From an uncultured Oscillospiraceae bacterium (GTDB lineage Bacteria; Bacillota; Clostridia; Oscillospirales; Ruminococcaceae), in assembly GCA_900547385.1 (NCBI GenBank), contig URGQ01000029.1, forward strand, positions 1-17,798: a DNA stretch of 17,798 nucleotides, read 5' to 3'. The translations under genes and the position numbers were made by a program. Under the pieces are notes generated by a model. It searched no databases, was not told the DNA's origin, and worked only from the letters and a program-made list of their open reading frames with translations. Positions 6,331 through 13,668 of this stretch are shown piece after piece. Within the stretch, counting starts at the first letter, position 1. Each line of letters opens with the position of its first letter.

Positions 6331-8361
6331 ATGGTCATCCGGCGGTACCTGGCCATCGGCGCGGCAGCGCTGACCGTGGGGCTTGCGGTATTCCTGCGGG
6401 CAGGCGGCACAGCACTGGCTGTTTTGCTGGGGCTTTGCCTTGCCCTGGGGCTCATCAAAGCCCTGCGCCCGCTGTGGCGGCCCCTGCTGTGCGGGCTGCT
6501 GGCCGCAGCACTGATGGGCGGCCTTTACGCCTGGCGGTATACCGCCGCGGAGCAACTGACCGGCTGCGAATTGTCCTTCACCGGGACGGTGCTGGAGGTA
6601 AGCCCCTACACCGCCCACCGCAGCACGGTTTATGCCAGGGTGGGCGGGCAGCACCGTGTCATCGACCTGACCGCCTACCTGCCGGAGGAGGAGACCCCAT
6701 TGGCCGGGGAACGCATTGCCGGCACACTGACCATTACCGGGGCGGAAAGCGAGGGAGACACCCTGCTGCTTTCCGGCGGGATAGCCCTGACCGCCCGCCA
6801 GCGGACGACCGAACCAACCGAGGGTTTTTCCCCGCTGGGGTGGCTGCTGCGGCTGCGCCGCCAAACCATCGAACAACTAAATGCATTTGGCGAGGGCGAA
6901 AGCGCCGCTTTGGTCACCGCTATGCTGACAGCCGATACCGCTGACCTGCCGGCTGGGCTGCGCACCGCCCTTTCTAGGGCGGGCATCAGTCACCTGCTGG
7001 CGGTTTCGGGGCTGCATCTTTCCATTCTGCTGGCGGTATGCGGTAAACTGGGCGACCTGCTGCTGTGGAGCCGTAAAAGGAAAGCCCTTTACAGCGGACT
7101 GTGCTGTCTTACCATGATCGTTTTGGCTGGGTTTAGCGCCAGCGTGCTGCGTGCCGCCCTGATGGCCGGCTTGGCACTGGGCGCGCCCCTGCGGGGCCGC
7201 CGGGGCGATGGCCTGACCGGACTGGGCTTTGCGGCAGCGATTCTGCTGCTGTGCAACCCCGCCGCCGTGTGGGAGCTGAGCTTTCTGCTCTCCTGCGGGG
7301 CTACCCTGGGTATCCTGCTGCTGGCCCGGCCATTGGCCCGCCTGTGGCCTGCCGCCCGCCGCAGCCGGTGGGGCAGCCTGCTGTGGGAAAGCGCCTGCGT
7401 TTCACTGGCGGCGCAGCTGGGCACCCTGACCATCACGGCGCTCAGCTTCGGCTATCTGCCCGCATACAGCCTGCTTAGCAACCTGCTGGTGCTGCCGCTG
7501 GTGTATGGCGTCATGGTGTTCGCCTTTCTCACCCTCCCCTGCCTGCTGCTGGGTGTGGGGGTCTATCCCTTTACCGTTGCCAGGTGCTTTGCGGGCGGCA
7601 TAGCGGCCTTGGCCCGCGGTATCGCCGGGCTGCCCGGCGCGGTGCTGCCCTGTGTGGCTCCTTGGCAATGGACTGTGCCGGCTATTTTCGCGGTACTGCT
7701 GCTGGCAGCCGCGCTGCTGCGCACCAAACGGGCCCGACTGCGTCTGCTGCTTTTGGGATGCGCCGCTGGAATCGTACTGCTGGGCAGTGCCCTAACCCTG
7801 CAAAGCGCCCTGACCCTAACCACCGATGCCGCCACCGGCAGCGTCCTAGTACAAAAGAATGGCGAAGGCCTGCTGATCAGCGGGGTGCAGGATGGTTACG
7901 AGCTCCAGATGCTGGGGCGGTTTTTGCAGCGGTGCGGCAGCCCGCGCATCACGGTGCTGGTACAGCCGGAGGAACAGCATGACCTTTCCGCCGAGCTGCG
8001 CCTTGCCCGCCTGCTGGAGCCGGAGCTGATGCTGTGCAGCGAGGAAACGGCGCTTTTGGGCGAAGGACAGCTCCCGGAAAATGTCATCCTGCTGCCGAAT
8101 TATGATACAGCTCGTAATATATTGTCTGATTATACACTTTATAGCCTGGACGGCGTAGGAACAGTATTGCAATTCGACACGCAAAAAGTGCTGAAATGTT
8201 GGGCAGGCTATGATATAATAACCGCAGAGGACATCCCCGCCGATATCACCGCCGTGATAGACCGGGAGGGCCGCCTGTGGCTGGCCCCCGGCTGCCGCTG
8301 GCGGCTGTACCGGGGCGGAGAGCTGACCATCACCCTGCCAAAGGAGGACGCTGCCCTGTGA
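6331..8361 (+). CDS. comEC: ComEC/Rec2-family DNA uptake channel protein with degenerate tail domain
   Basis: A 676-residue polytopic membrane protein. Family features are the N-terminal DUF4131-like region (about 25-160) with a beta-rich extracellular part, and the Competence domain with SRAGISHLLAVSGLHLSIL (215-233) followed by many membrane helices to about 470. ComEC carries single-stranded DNA across the membrane during transformation. The ATG at 6331 is preferred to a GTG at 6313, because AGGGGG lies 7 nt before it and the promoter leaves almost no leader for the GTG. The C-terminal 190 residues align in position with the usual metallo-beta-lactamase domain, but HxHxDH is absent: the segment reads VLVQPEEQHDLSAELRLA. 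No other competence gene is in view. It overlaps holA by 4 bp. Confidence 0.88.
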   Translation: MVIRRYLAIGAAALTVGLAVFLRAGGTALAVLLGLCLALGLIKALRPLWRPLLCGLLAAALMGGLYAWRYTAAEQLTGCELSFTGTVLEVSPYTAHRSTVYARVGGQHRVIDLTAYLPEEETPLAGERIAGTLTITGAESEGDTLLLSGGIALTARQRTTEPTEGFSPLGWLLRLRRQTIEQLNAFGEGESAALVTAMLTADTADLPAGLRTALSRAGISHLLAVSGLHLSILLAVCGKLGDLLLWSRKRKALYSGLCCLTMIVLAGFSASVLRAALMAGLALGAPLRGRRGDGLTGLGFAAAILLLCNPAAVWELSFLLSCGATLGILLLARPLARLWPAARRSRWGSLLWESACVSLAAQLGTLTITALSFGYLPAYSLLSNLLVLPLVYGVMVFAFLTLPCLLLGVGVYPFTVARCFAGGIAALARGIAGLPGAVLPCVAPWQWTVPAIFAVLLLAAALLRTKRARLRLLLLGCAAGIVLLGSALTLQSALTLTTDAATGSVLVQKNGEGLLISGVQDGYELQMLGRFLQRCGSPRITVLVQPEEQHDLSAELRLARLLEPELMLCSEETALLGEGQLPENVILLPNYDTARNILSDYTLYSLDGVGTVLQFDTQKVLKCWAGYDIITAEDIPADITAVIDREGRLWLAPGCRWRLYRGGELTITLPKEDAAL

Positions 8362-9413
8362 TCTTTCCCGATCTGCGCGCGCTGGATACCCATATCAAGG
8401 CCGGAGCCCTGCTGCCGGTCTATCTGCTGTACGGCGAGGAAAACCGGCAGATCGAAGCGGCACGGGACCGGCTGGTGAAAACCATCGTACCGGAGGGGGA
8501 CAGCATGAACCTGCTGCGCTGCGACGGCAGCGGCGGCGAGGTAGACTGGGACGGCATTGCCGACCTGCTATGGTCGATGAGCTTTACCCCCGGGCGCAAG
8601 TGCGCCGTGGTGGATGACCTAAATCCCTCCGGCCTGGGCAGCACCGGCATGAGCAAGCTCTCGGAGCTGCTGGCCCAACCGACGGAGGACGGGGTGCTGA
8701 TCCTAACGGTACGGGGCAGCGCCAGGCAATTTGCCAAAAAGGAAGCGGCGGCCACCAAGCTGCTGAACCTGTGCGATAAGGCGGGCGGCGTGTGCCGCTT
8801 TGCCTCCATGACCCGCGGCGATGTAGGGAAATTCGCGCGGCAGACCGCGCTGCGGCTGGGCTGCGTACTGGAACCGGAGGAAGCCGCCCTGCTGGCGGAT
8901 TATTGCAATCTGGACAGCCTGCGGCTGCGGCAGGAGGTGGAAAAGCTGGCGGCCTACCACGGCTACACCGGCAAGATCCTCAAGGAGGACATCGAGGCGC
9001 TGGTGGCCCCTACCGTGGATGCGAATGTATTCCAGCTGGGGGATAAGGTGCTGCGCGGGGATTTTAACGGGGCTATGGCAATCGTGGATGATCTGCTCTT
9101 TTTGCAGGAGCGGCCGGAAAGTATTCTCACCATTCTTACCATGTCCTTTGTGGATTACTACCGGGCGGCCGCGGTACGCCGGGCCGGAGTAGCAGATGCC
9201 ACCGCCCGCAAGGAGCTGGGCTACGGCGGCAGCTACCGCTTTACCAAAGCACTGGAGCAATGCGGTCGGCTGAGCCGCCCCGCATTGGAAGGCTCGCTGG
9301 AGATTCTGGCGGATGCTGATGCCCGCATGAAGCAAAGCGCTGCCGATGGCCGCACCGTACTGGAGGTCACCATTCTGCGGCTGATAGAACTGCTGCGGAG
9401 GGAACGGGCATGA
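8358..9413 (+). CDS. holA: DNA polymerase III delta subunit
   Basis: A 351-residue protein with the delta-subunit pattern: an N-terminal LPVYLLYGEE (Walker-A-like position, degenerate as in the family), a central ADYCNLDSLRLRQEVEKLAAY and VDANVFQLGDKVLRGD. It opens the sliding clamp as part of the clamp loader at the replication fork. The start is GTG at 8358, overlapping the comEC stop (GTGA); AAGGAGG lies 10 nt upstream, within the end of comEC. The comEC-holA order is common in Firmicutes and indicates co-transcription and translational coupling. Confidence 0.92.
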   Translation: MIFPDLRALDTHIKAGALLPVYLLYGEENRQIEAARDRLVKTIVPEGDSMNLLRCDGSGGEVDWDGIADLLWSMSFTPGRKCAVVDDLNPSGLGSTGMSKLSELLAQPTEDGVLILTVRGSARQFAKKEAAATKLLNLCDKAGGVCRFASMTRGDVGKFARQTALRLGCVLEPEEAALLADYCNLDSLRLRQEVEKLAAYHGYTGKILKEDIEALVAPTVDANVFQLGDKVLRGDFNGAMAIVDDLLFLQERPESILTILTMSFVDYYRAAAVRRAGVADATARKELGYGGSYRFTKALEQCGRLSRPALEGSLEILADADARMKQSAADGRTVLEVTILRLIELLRRERA

Positions 9414-9994
9414 AGCGGCGGTTGAAGTATCCTCTTATCGTGGAGGGAAAATACGATAAAGCGACCCTCAGCAATCTGGTGGAGGGGGAGATCCTCCTCA
9501 CCGACGGCTTTCACATCTACAAAAACAAAGAAATGCTTTCGCTTCTCCGGCAGCTGGCCCAAAACGGCCCGGTGGCGGTACTGACCGACAGCGACCGGGC
9601 AGGCTTTTCCATCCGGGGGCACCTGGCCGGGGCCATTCCTCCGGAGCGGCTGATCCAGGTATATATCCCCGAAATATACGGCAAGGAGCGGCGTAAGACA
9701 GCCCCCAGTGCCGAGGGCAAGCTGGGGGTAGAGGGCATGCCGCCCGAAATATTGCTGAACATTTTGGAACAGGCCGGGCTGCTGGAGGATAGCGAAGTCT
9801 CCTGCCCTGCCGCCATTACCAAGGCCGACCTGTACCGGCTGGGCCTGAGCGGCGGACCGGGCAGCGCCGAAAAGCGCCGGGCCCTGTGCCGTAAACTTAA
9901 TTTACCACAGGGGCTAAGCGCCAACGCCCTGCCGGGCGTGCTGGCCCGGTTGGTCAGCCCGGAGGAATTGGAAACGCTTGCGGCTGGCCTGTAA
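9410..9994 (+). CDS. Ribonuclease M5-like toprim protein (DUF4093)
   Basis: A 194-residue protein whose first 100 residues are a Toprim domain. The catalytic Glu is in IVEGKYDK (Glu12) and the Asp pair is in LTDSDRAG (Asp60, Asp62). TDGFHIYKNKE and GKLGVEGM match RNase M5-type proteins, which mature 5S rRNA in Bacillus. The C-terminal half corresponds to DUF4093. The ATG overlaps the holA stop (ATGA), so the genes are translationally coupled. Classic rnmV usually sits beside ksgA; this copy, beside holA, may be the only M5 or a paralog, so a gene symbol is withheld. Confidence 0.82.
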   Translation: MKRRLKYPLIVEGKYDKATLSNLVEGEILLTDGFHIYKNKEMLSLLRQLAQNGPVAVLTDSDRAGFSIRGHLAGAIPPERLIQVYIPEIYGKERRKTAPSAEGKLGVEGMPPEILLNILEQAGLLEDSEVSCPAAITKADLYRLGLSGGPGSAEKRRALCRKLNLPQGLSANALPGVLARLVSPEELETLAAGL

Positions 9995-10099
9995 CGCTCC
10001 CGCGGGCAATTGATTTTTGAATTTTCGCGGGAATCCGGTTTGGGGCGCCCCGGAGCCAGGATCCTGCATCCACCATACCAAGGAAAGGAGGCTGCTGCC

Positions 10100-11419
10100 A
10101 TGCAGCTTACATCGCTGGGGTTTTTGTTTGTATTGCTGCCGGTCGGCGGCCTCATCTACTATTTCCTGCGCGGGGCCGGTCGGCGGCAGTTCCTGCTGGG
10201 GTATTCCCTGCTTTTTGTGGGGCTGCTTTCCCCATTGTGCCTGCTGTTGCTGCTGGCCGTTATGGTACCGGATTACCTGCTGGCCCAGTATATCGCCATG
10301 GCTCACCCACGGGCCCGGTCCATCCTGCTGGGCTGCGTCATCAAGGACATCTCTCTGGCAGTGGTCTGCTCTATCCTTACCGAACTGGATAAGCTCATCC
10401 TCCCGGTGGGTATTTCCATCGCCGCCTTCACCTCGGTGGGCTACCTCATCGACCTGTACCACGGTGAATGTGACCCCATCGATGATCCCATCCGCTACGG
10501 GGTATTCTGCAGCTTCTTCGGAAAGCTGTATATCGGTCCCATCGTTTCGGCGCAGCAGTTCGTCCCCCAGCTGGATGATCCCCAAATGACCGCCGAGGGC
10601 ATTACCCGGGGAATGGTACAGTATCTGCGGGGCCTCGCCAAGATCGTCACTCTGGCCGGTTCCCTGCAGGAGCTCATCACCCAGTGGGAAACGCTGCTTT
10701 CGCTGGAGGTCACCATCCTGGGCACCTGGCTGCATGTCTTGTGCTACATCTTCTACATCTACTTTACCCTTTCCGGTTACAGCGATATGGCCCGGGGCAC
10801 CGGCGCCGTCTTTGGGCTGGATCTGCCGGAAAACTTCCACCACCCGCTGCAAAGCTCCTCGGTGGCGGATTTCTTTGGCCGGTTCAATATCTCCGCCAAT
10901 CGCTTTGTGCGCAAGTATGTTTACCAGGCGCTGGGCGCGGAGGATAACGGTCCCCTTTCCACCTCGGTCAATATTCTGCTCATCACTATGCTGATGGGCC
11001 TGTGGTATGGTATCAACCTGAATTACCTGGTGTGGGGCGCCTTTTTGGGGCTGTTCATCATCTTCGAGGTGCTGTACATCGAGCGCCATGTGGAAAAGAT
11101 CCCACCCTACCTGTGCCGGATGTATACCTTCATTGCCATACTCATTTCCTTCTGCTGGTACTGCGGCGATAGCCTGGCGGCTTCGGCCGCTTCCCTGCGG
11201 GTGATGCTGGGGCTGGGCGGGGCCGCTGCCGCCAACCAAAGCTGCCTGTACCTTTTGCAGACCCACTGGCTGCTGCTAGCCGCCAGCGTGTTCCTATGCA
11301 GCGGCGCGGTAAGCCCGCTGCTGGCCCGCTTTACCCGGCGCTGGCCCACTGCCGCCCACACTGCCACCCTGGTGTGGAACCTTATCCTGCTGGCCACCTC
11401 GCTGGCCTTCCTGCTGTAA
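10100..11419 (+). CDS. MBOAT-family membrane protein lacking the conserved histidines
   Basis: A 439-residue polytopic protein. MBOAT (AlgI/DltB-type) landmarks are clear: LPVGISIAAFTSVGYLIDLY (101-120, normally LPVGISFYTFQxxSYxID), FTLSGYSDMARGTGAVFG (222-239) and LPENFHHPL (242-250). Active members transfer acyl groups to polysaccharides or teichoic acids from across the membrane. Here the RRWH segment reads GRFN (Asn263), the GLWHG motif reads GLWYG (Tyr303) and WGxxHG reads WGAFLG (Leu316). All three histidine positions are lost. AAAGGAGG lies 8 nt before the ATG. It follows the holA/M5-like operon by 105 bp and precedes a DHHW-family gene, the usual partner type. Without the histidines, acyl transfer by the known mechanism is unlikely. 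Confidence 0.85.
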   Translation: MQLTSLGFLFVLLPVGGLIYYFLRGAGRRQFLLGYSLLFVGLLSPLCLLLLLAVMVPDYLLAQYIAMAHPRARSILLGCVIKDISLAVVCSILTELDKLILPVGISIAAFTSVGYLIDLYHGECDPIDDPIRYGVFCSFFGKLYIGPIVSAQQFVPQLDDPQMTAEGITRGMVQYLRGLAKIVTLAGSLQELITQWETLLSLEVTILGTWLHVLCYIFYIYFTLSGYSDMARGTGAVFGLDLPENFHHPLQSSSVADFFGRFNISANRFVRKYVYQALGAEDNGPLSTSVNILLITMLMGLWYGINLNYLVWGAFLGLFIIFEVLYIERHVEKIPPYLCRMYTFIAILISFCWYCGDSLAASAASLRVMLGLGGAAAANQSCLYLLQTHWLLLAASVFLCSGAVSPLLARFTRRWPTAAHTATLVWNLILLATSLAFLL

Positions 11420-11503
11420 GGCCGGCTCACTGCCATTAAGTGCTGCCGCACTGTTATTCCCCTTCAAAAATTTCCGCAAGGAACAGGATCGGGCCGCAGG
11501 TCG

Positions 11504-11571
11504 CCCGCCGTCCCGGCGGGCACACGGGCTGCGCCCGTGTCGGCGGCTCCGCCGCCGGGCCTGCGGCCCGC
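11504..11571. repeat. Four-hairpin repeat, copy R2
   Basis: Between the MBOAT and DHHW genes. The four stems are the same as R1 except the final base, with loops TCC, TGC, TCC and TGC. Hairpins lie at 11504-11520, 11522-11540, 11541-11557 and 11555-11571. No T tract follows, so it is not a typical terminator. Confidence 0.9.
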
Positions 11572-11625
11572 GCTCTTCCCTTGCAAAAACCAATCCCACT
11601 CTGCCAAAAGGAGGCTGCTGCCAAA

Positions 11626-12714
11626 ATGAACCGCTATCGCATCATTGCCCTCATTTATGCCGTGCTGCTGTTCGGCGGCCTGCTGGGCAGCCTGTTCCTT
11701 ACCGGGCACTTTGCCGGTGATTATACTGCCGCAGAAGGTACCCCGGGTGCGCGGACTGAAACCGCCCTGCGGCAGAACCTGCCGCTGCGGGATGCCCTAA
11801 AGCGCTGGAAAACCACCCTGCTGATGCTGGGCGGTGTGCAGGAGCTGGACGGCATCTACTTTACCGGGGAAGGCCTTATTGAGAACCTGACCGTGACCGA
11901 TGAAGCATTGGGAGAAAAAAACCTCGCTGCCCTGCAGGACTACTGCCGAGAAGCGGAGCCCTACACTGTGCTGCTGCCCAGTGCCTGTGCCATCAGCAGT
12001 CAATTGCTGCCGGAAGCCGCCCTGCTGTTTGACCAGGAGACCTGGCTGCAAAATGCCGCCGCGGCGCTCTCTCCCCTGTGCCGGGAGGTGCTGAACGCCT
12101 ACCCGCTTTTGGAGGAAAATGGAGATAGCAGACTGTTCTACCGCACCGATTCCCGCCCCACCCAGCTGACCGGCTACCTGCTGTATCAGGCACTGGGCCA
12201 GGCGCTGGATTACTTCCCCTATGCAAAGGACAGCTTTAGCAATACGCCGCTGCGGTATGACTGCACCGGCGACCTGTATGCCCGCTGGAGCTACGATAAG
12301 GTCCGGGCGGATGTGGTAACGGCGCTGCTGCCGCTGGAGGATAGCCGCAGCTACACCATCACCCACACCGCCGCTGATGGCACTGTGACCCGGTGGAATA
12401 CCCTGTACCCGCTGGAAGGCACCGCGGGGATAGATTGTATTTTGGGCGGGCCGGCTGCTATCATTGCCGTAACGGCTGAAGGCAGCATTCCCCGCAGCTT
12501 GCTGGTTCTGGGGGATGAAAATGCCCTGTGTGTGATCCCGTACCTGGCGCTGCACTATGACCGCATCACCTATGTGGATGTGACCCGGTGCAGTGATGAG
12601 CTGCTCTCTGCCACAGCCGGGGCCGAATACGACCGGACCCTGCTGCTGTACGGTGCGCCTACCCTGTTGAATGACGACCTGACCGTCGGCCTGGCCGCCC
12701 TGACGCCAAACTGA
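11626..12714 (+). CDS. DHHW-family protein with altered motifs (partner of the MBOAT protein)
   Basis: A 362-residue protein with one N-terminal membrane anchor (about 6-26) and a large extracellular domain. The family pattern is visible: YTVLLPSACAIS (113-124), RLFYRTD (169-175), then SLLVLGDENALCVIPYLALHY (291-311) and DRTLLLYG. In DHHW and AlgJ-like proteins the motif TDHHW is followed later by GDSYAN, and these Ser and Asp/His residues support O-acetyl transfer. Here the motifs read TDSRPT (175-179) and GDENAL (Glu298 in place of Ser). AAAAGGAGG precedes the ATG by 11 nt. The leader AAAGGAGGCTGCTGCCA is identical to that of the MBOAT gene. Family assignment is by pattern and context; function is unclear. 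Confidence 0.75.
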   Translation: MNRYRIIALIYAVLLFGGLLGSLFLTGHFAGDYTAAEGTPGARTETALRQNLPLRDALKRWKTTLLMLGGVQELDGIYFTGEGLIENLTVTDEALGEKNLAALQDYCREAEPYTVLLPSACAISSQLLPEAALLFDQETWLQNAAAALSPLCREVLNAYPLLEENGDSRLFYRTDSRPTQLTGYLLYQALGQALDYFPYAKDSFSNTPLRYDCTGDLYARWSYDKVRADVVTALLPLEDSRSYTITHTAADGTVTRWNTLYPLEGTAGIDCILGGPAAIIAVTAEGSIPRSLLVLGDENALCVIPYLALHYDRITYVDVTRCSDELLSATAGAEYDRTLLLYGAPTLLNDDLTVGLAALTPN

Positions 12715-12726
12715 AATAGTGGTTTC

Positions 12727-12759
12727 TCTCCGCTTCCTTTCGGGGGCGGAGATATTTTT
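12727..12759 (+). terminator. Intrinsic terminator after the DHHW gene
   Basis: TCTCCGC (12727-12733) pairs with GCGGAGA (12746-12752), extended inward by CC/GG pairs, and TTTTT follows. Confidence 0.85.
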
Positions 12760-12802
12760 CTCTTGCGGAAGGCGGGCGCGGCGCGCCTATAACGCGAACA
12801 AA

Positions 12803-12818
12803 TGTTTCATGTGAAACA
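12803..12818. promoter_or_regulatory. parS-like ParB binding site
   Basis: TGTTTCATGTGAAACA differs by one central base from the bacterial parS consensus TGTTTCACGTGAAACA. It sits in 9-bp perfect arms (AATGTTTCA/TGAAACATT). It lies between the convergent DHHW-gene and rlmH terminators. ParB (Spo0J) loads at such sites to organise and segregate the origin region. Confidence 0.75.
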
Positions 12819-12830
12819 TTTTGCCGGGTG

Positions 12831-12864
12831 AAAAAGAAACCCGAAGCCTGCAAAAGCTCCGGGG
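12831..12864 (-). terminator. Intrinsic terminator of rlmH
   Basis: On the minus strand CCCGGAGC (12856-12863) pairs with GCTTCGGG (12840-12847), followed by TTTCTTTTT (12831-12839). Confidence 0.8.
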
Positions 12865-12873
12865 AACTGGTAG

Positions 12874-13347
12874 TTATTTGTGGTACTTGGCACCGGCATT
12901 GATGGAGCAGGCACGGTAAAGCTGCTCGCAGAGGAGCACCCGGGCCAGCTGATGCGGAAAGGTAAGCCGAGAAAAGCTGATCTTCCGGGCAGCGGCCGCC
13001 TTTACCTGGGGGGAAAGACCAAAGCTGCCGCCGATGATAAAGCTCAGGCAGCCGCTTTTTTGGGCGGAAGAGGAAATGAGCTGCGCCAGCTGCGGAGAGG
13101 ATAGCATCTCTCCTTCGATGCAGAGGGGGAAAATAAGGCCGGCGGCTTTTTTGAGGATACGGTTTCCCTCCTCCTCCAGGCCGCGGGCGATTTCGGCCTC
13201 GGAGGGATTATCAGGCAAGCGATATTCCTCCAGCTCGATGATCTCGAACCGGCAGTAGGCGCCCAGCCGTTTTTGATATTCGGCGATGCCCTGCCGCATC
13301 CAATCCTCCTTCACTTTGCCGATGGCGATTATTTGAATTTTTATCAT
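12874..13347 (-). CDS. rlmH: 23S rRNA (pseudouridine1915-N3)-methyltransferase
   Basis: A 157-residue SPOUT methyltransferase of normal length. MIKIQIIAIGKVKEDW opens it, FIIGGSFGLS forms the SAM-binding knot, and FPHQLARVLLCEQLYRA leads to the diagnostic C-terminal YHK. It methylates pseudouridine 1915 in helix 69 of 23S rRNA. AAGGAGGG lies 7 nt before the ATG. It is the last gene of a minus-strand run behind walJ and a duplicated rlmH fragment. In Bacillus rlmH lies near the replication origin. Confidence 0.95.
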   Translation of the reverse strand: MIKIQIIAIGKVKEDWMRQGIAEYQKRLGAYCRFEIIELEEYRLPDNPSEAEIARGLEEEGNRILKKAAGLIFPLCIEGEMLSSPQLAQLISSSAQKSGCLSFIIGGSFGLSPQVKAAAARKISFSRLTFPHQLARVLLCEQLYRACSINAGAKYHK

Positions 13348-13364
13348 AATATTCCCTCCTTATG

Positions 13365-13390
13365 GTAGGCAGGGCATTGGGTAATGCCCT
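13365..13390. repeat. Small hairpin between the rlmH fragment and rlmH
   Basis: GGGCATT and AATGCCC form a perfect 7-bp stem around a 4-nt loop, just upstream of the rlmH ribosome binding site on the minus strand. No T tract follows. It might modulate rlmH translation or simply mark the duplication junction. Confidence 0.5.
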
Positions 13391-13426
13391 TAAGCTTTGC
13401 CGTCCCGCGTTCATCTCAAAAATGGT

Positions 13427-13567
13427 TCATGGGCTTACAGGCGTTCCATACGGTGACACAGACGGTTGACGGCAGCGGAGGGGCGGCTGCCCTAACGCTT
13501 CGGCGATGCCCTGCCGCATCCAAGCCTCCTTCACTTTGCCGATGGCAATAACCTGTATTTTCAGCAT
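13427..13567 (-). pseudogene. Truncated duplicate of the rlmH 5' end
   Basis: The minus strand from ATG at 13567 reads MLKIQVIAIGKVKEAWMRQGIAE, matching RlmH residues 1-23 with three changes. It then turns into an unrelated Pro/Ser/Arg-rich tail to a stop at 13427 (46 residues). At DNA level a stretch of about 47 bp matches rlmH (from TTCGGCGATGCCCTGCC at about 13499 and 13281) with one mismatch. The first seven codons differ mostly at silent or conservative positions. A GGAGGAAG ribosome binding site precedes it. It occupies the place where htrA-type genes often sit between walJ and rlmH. It looks like a remnant; a short translated leader peptide cannot be excluded. Confidence 0.75.
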
Positions 13568-13668
13568 TCTACTTCCTCCTCAAGCACGGAGCATTGGATT
13601 GGGGCGGATCCGCGGTGCAGACCGACGGTGACGCTTCCGTTGCGATGGTCTGTATTTACAGTATCTCC

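Noticed and set aside
10000..10050. Terminator after the M5-like toprim gene
   Set aside because: CCCGCG and CGCGGG form a weak stem with a 21-nt AT-rich loop and no T tract behind it, so read-through into the MBOAT gene is as likely.
9914..11266. 450-residue minus-strand frame opposite the MBOAT gene
   Set aside because: It is an antisense shadow rich in Q, H and G; the plus strand carries the recognisable membrane protein with a strong ribosome binding site.
11440..11625. N-terminal extension of the DHHW protein
   Set aside because: The extension is a translation of hairpin repeat R2; the ATG at 11626 has its own AAAAGGAGG and a membrane anchor right after it.
12783..12792. Recurrent GGCGCGCC sites as a regulatory motif
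   Set aside because: They occur near 2195, 12783, 14490 and 14556 in GC-rich gaps; without a consistent position relative to genes, base composition is enough to explain them.
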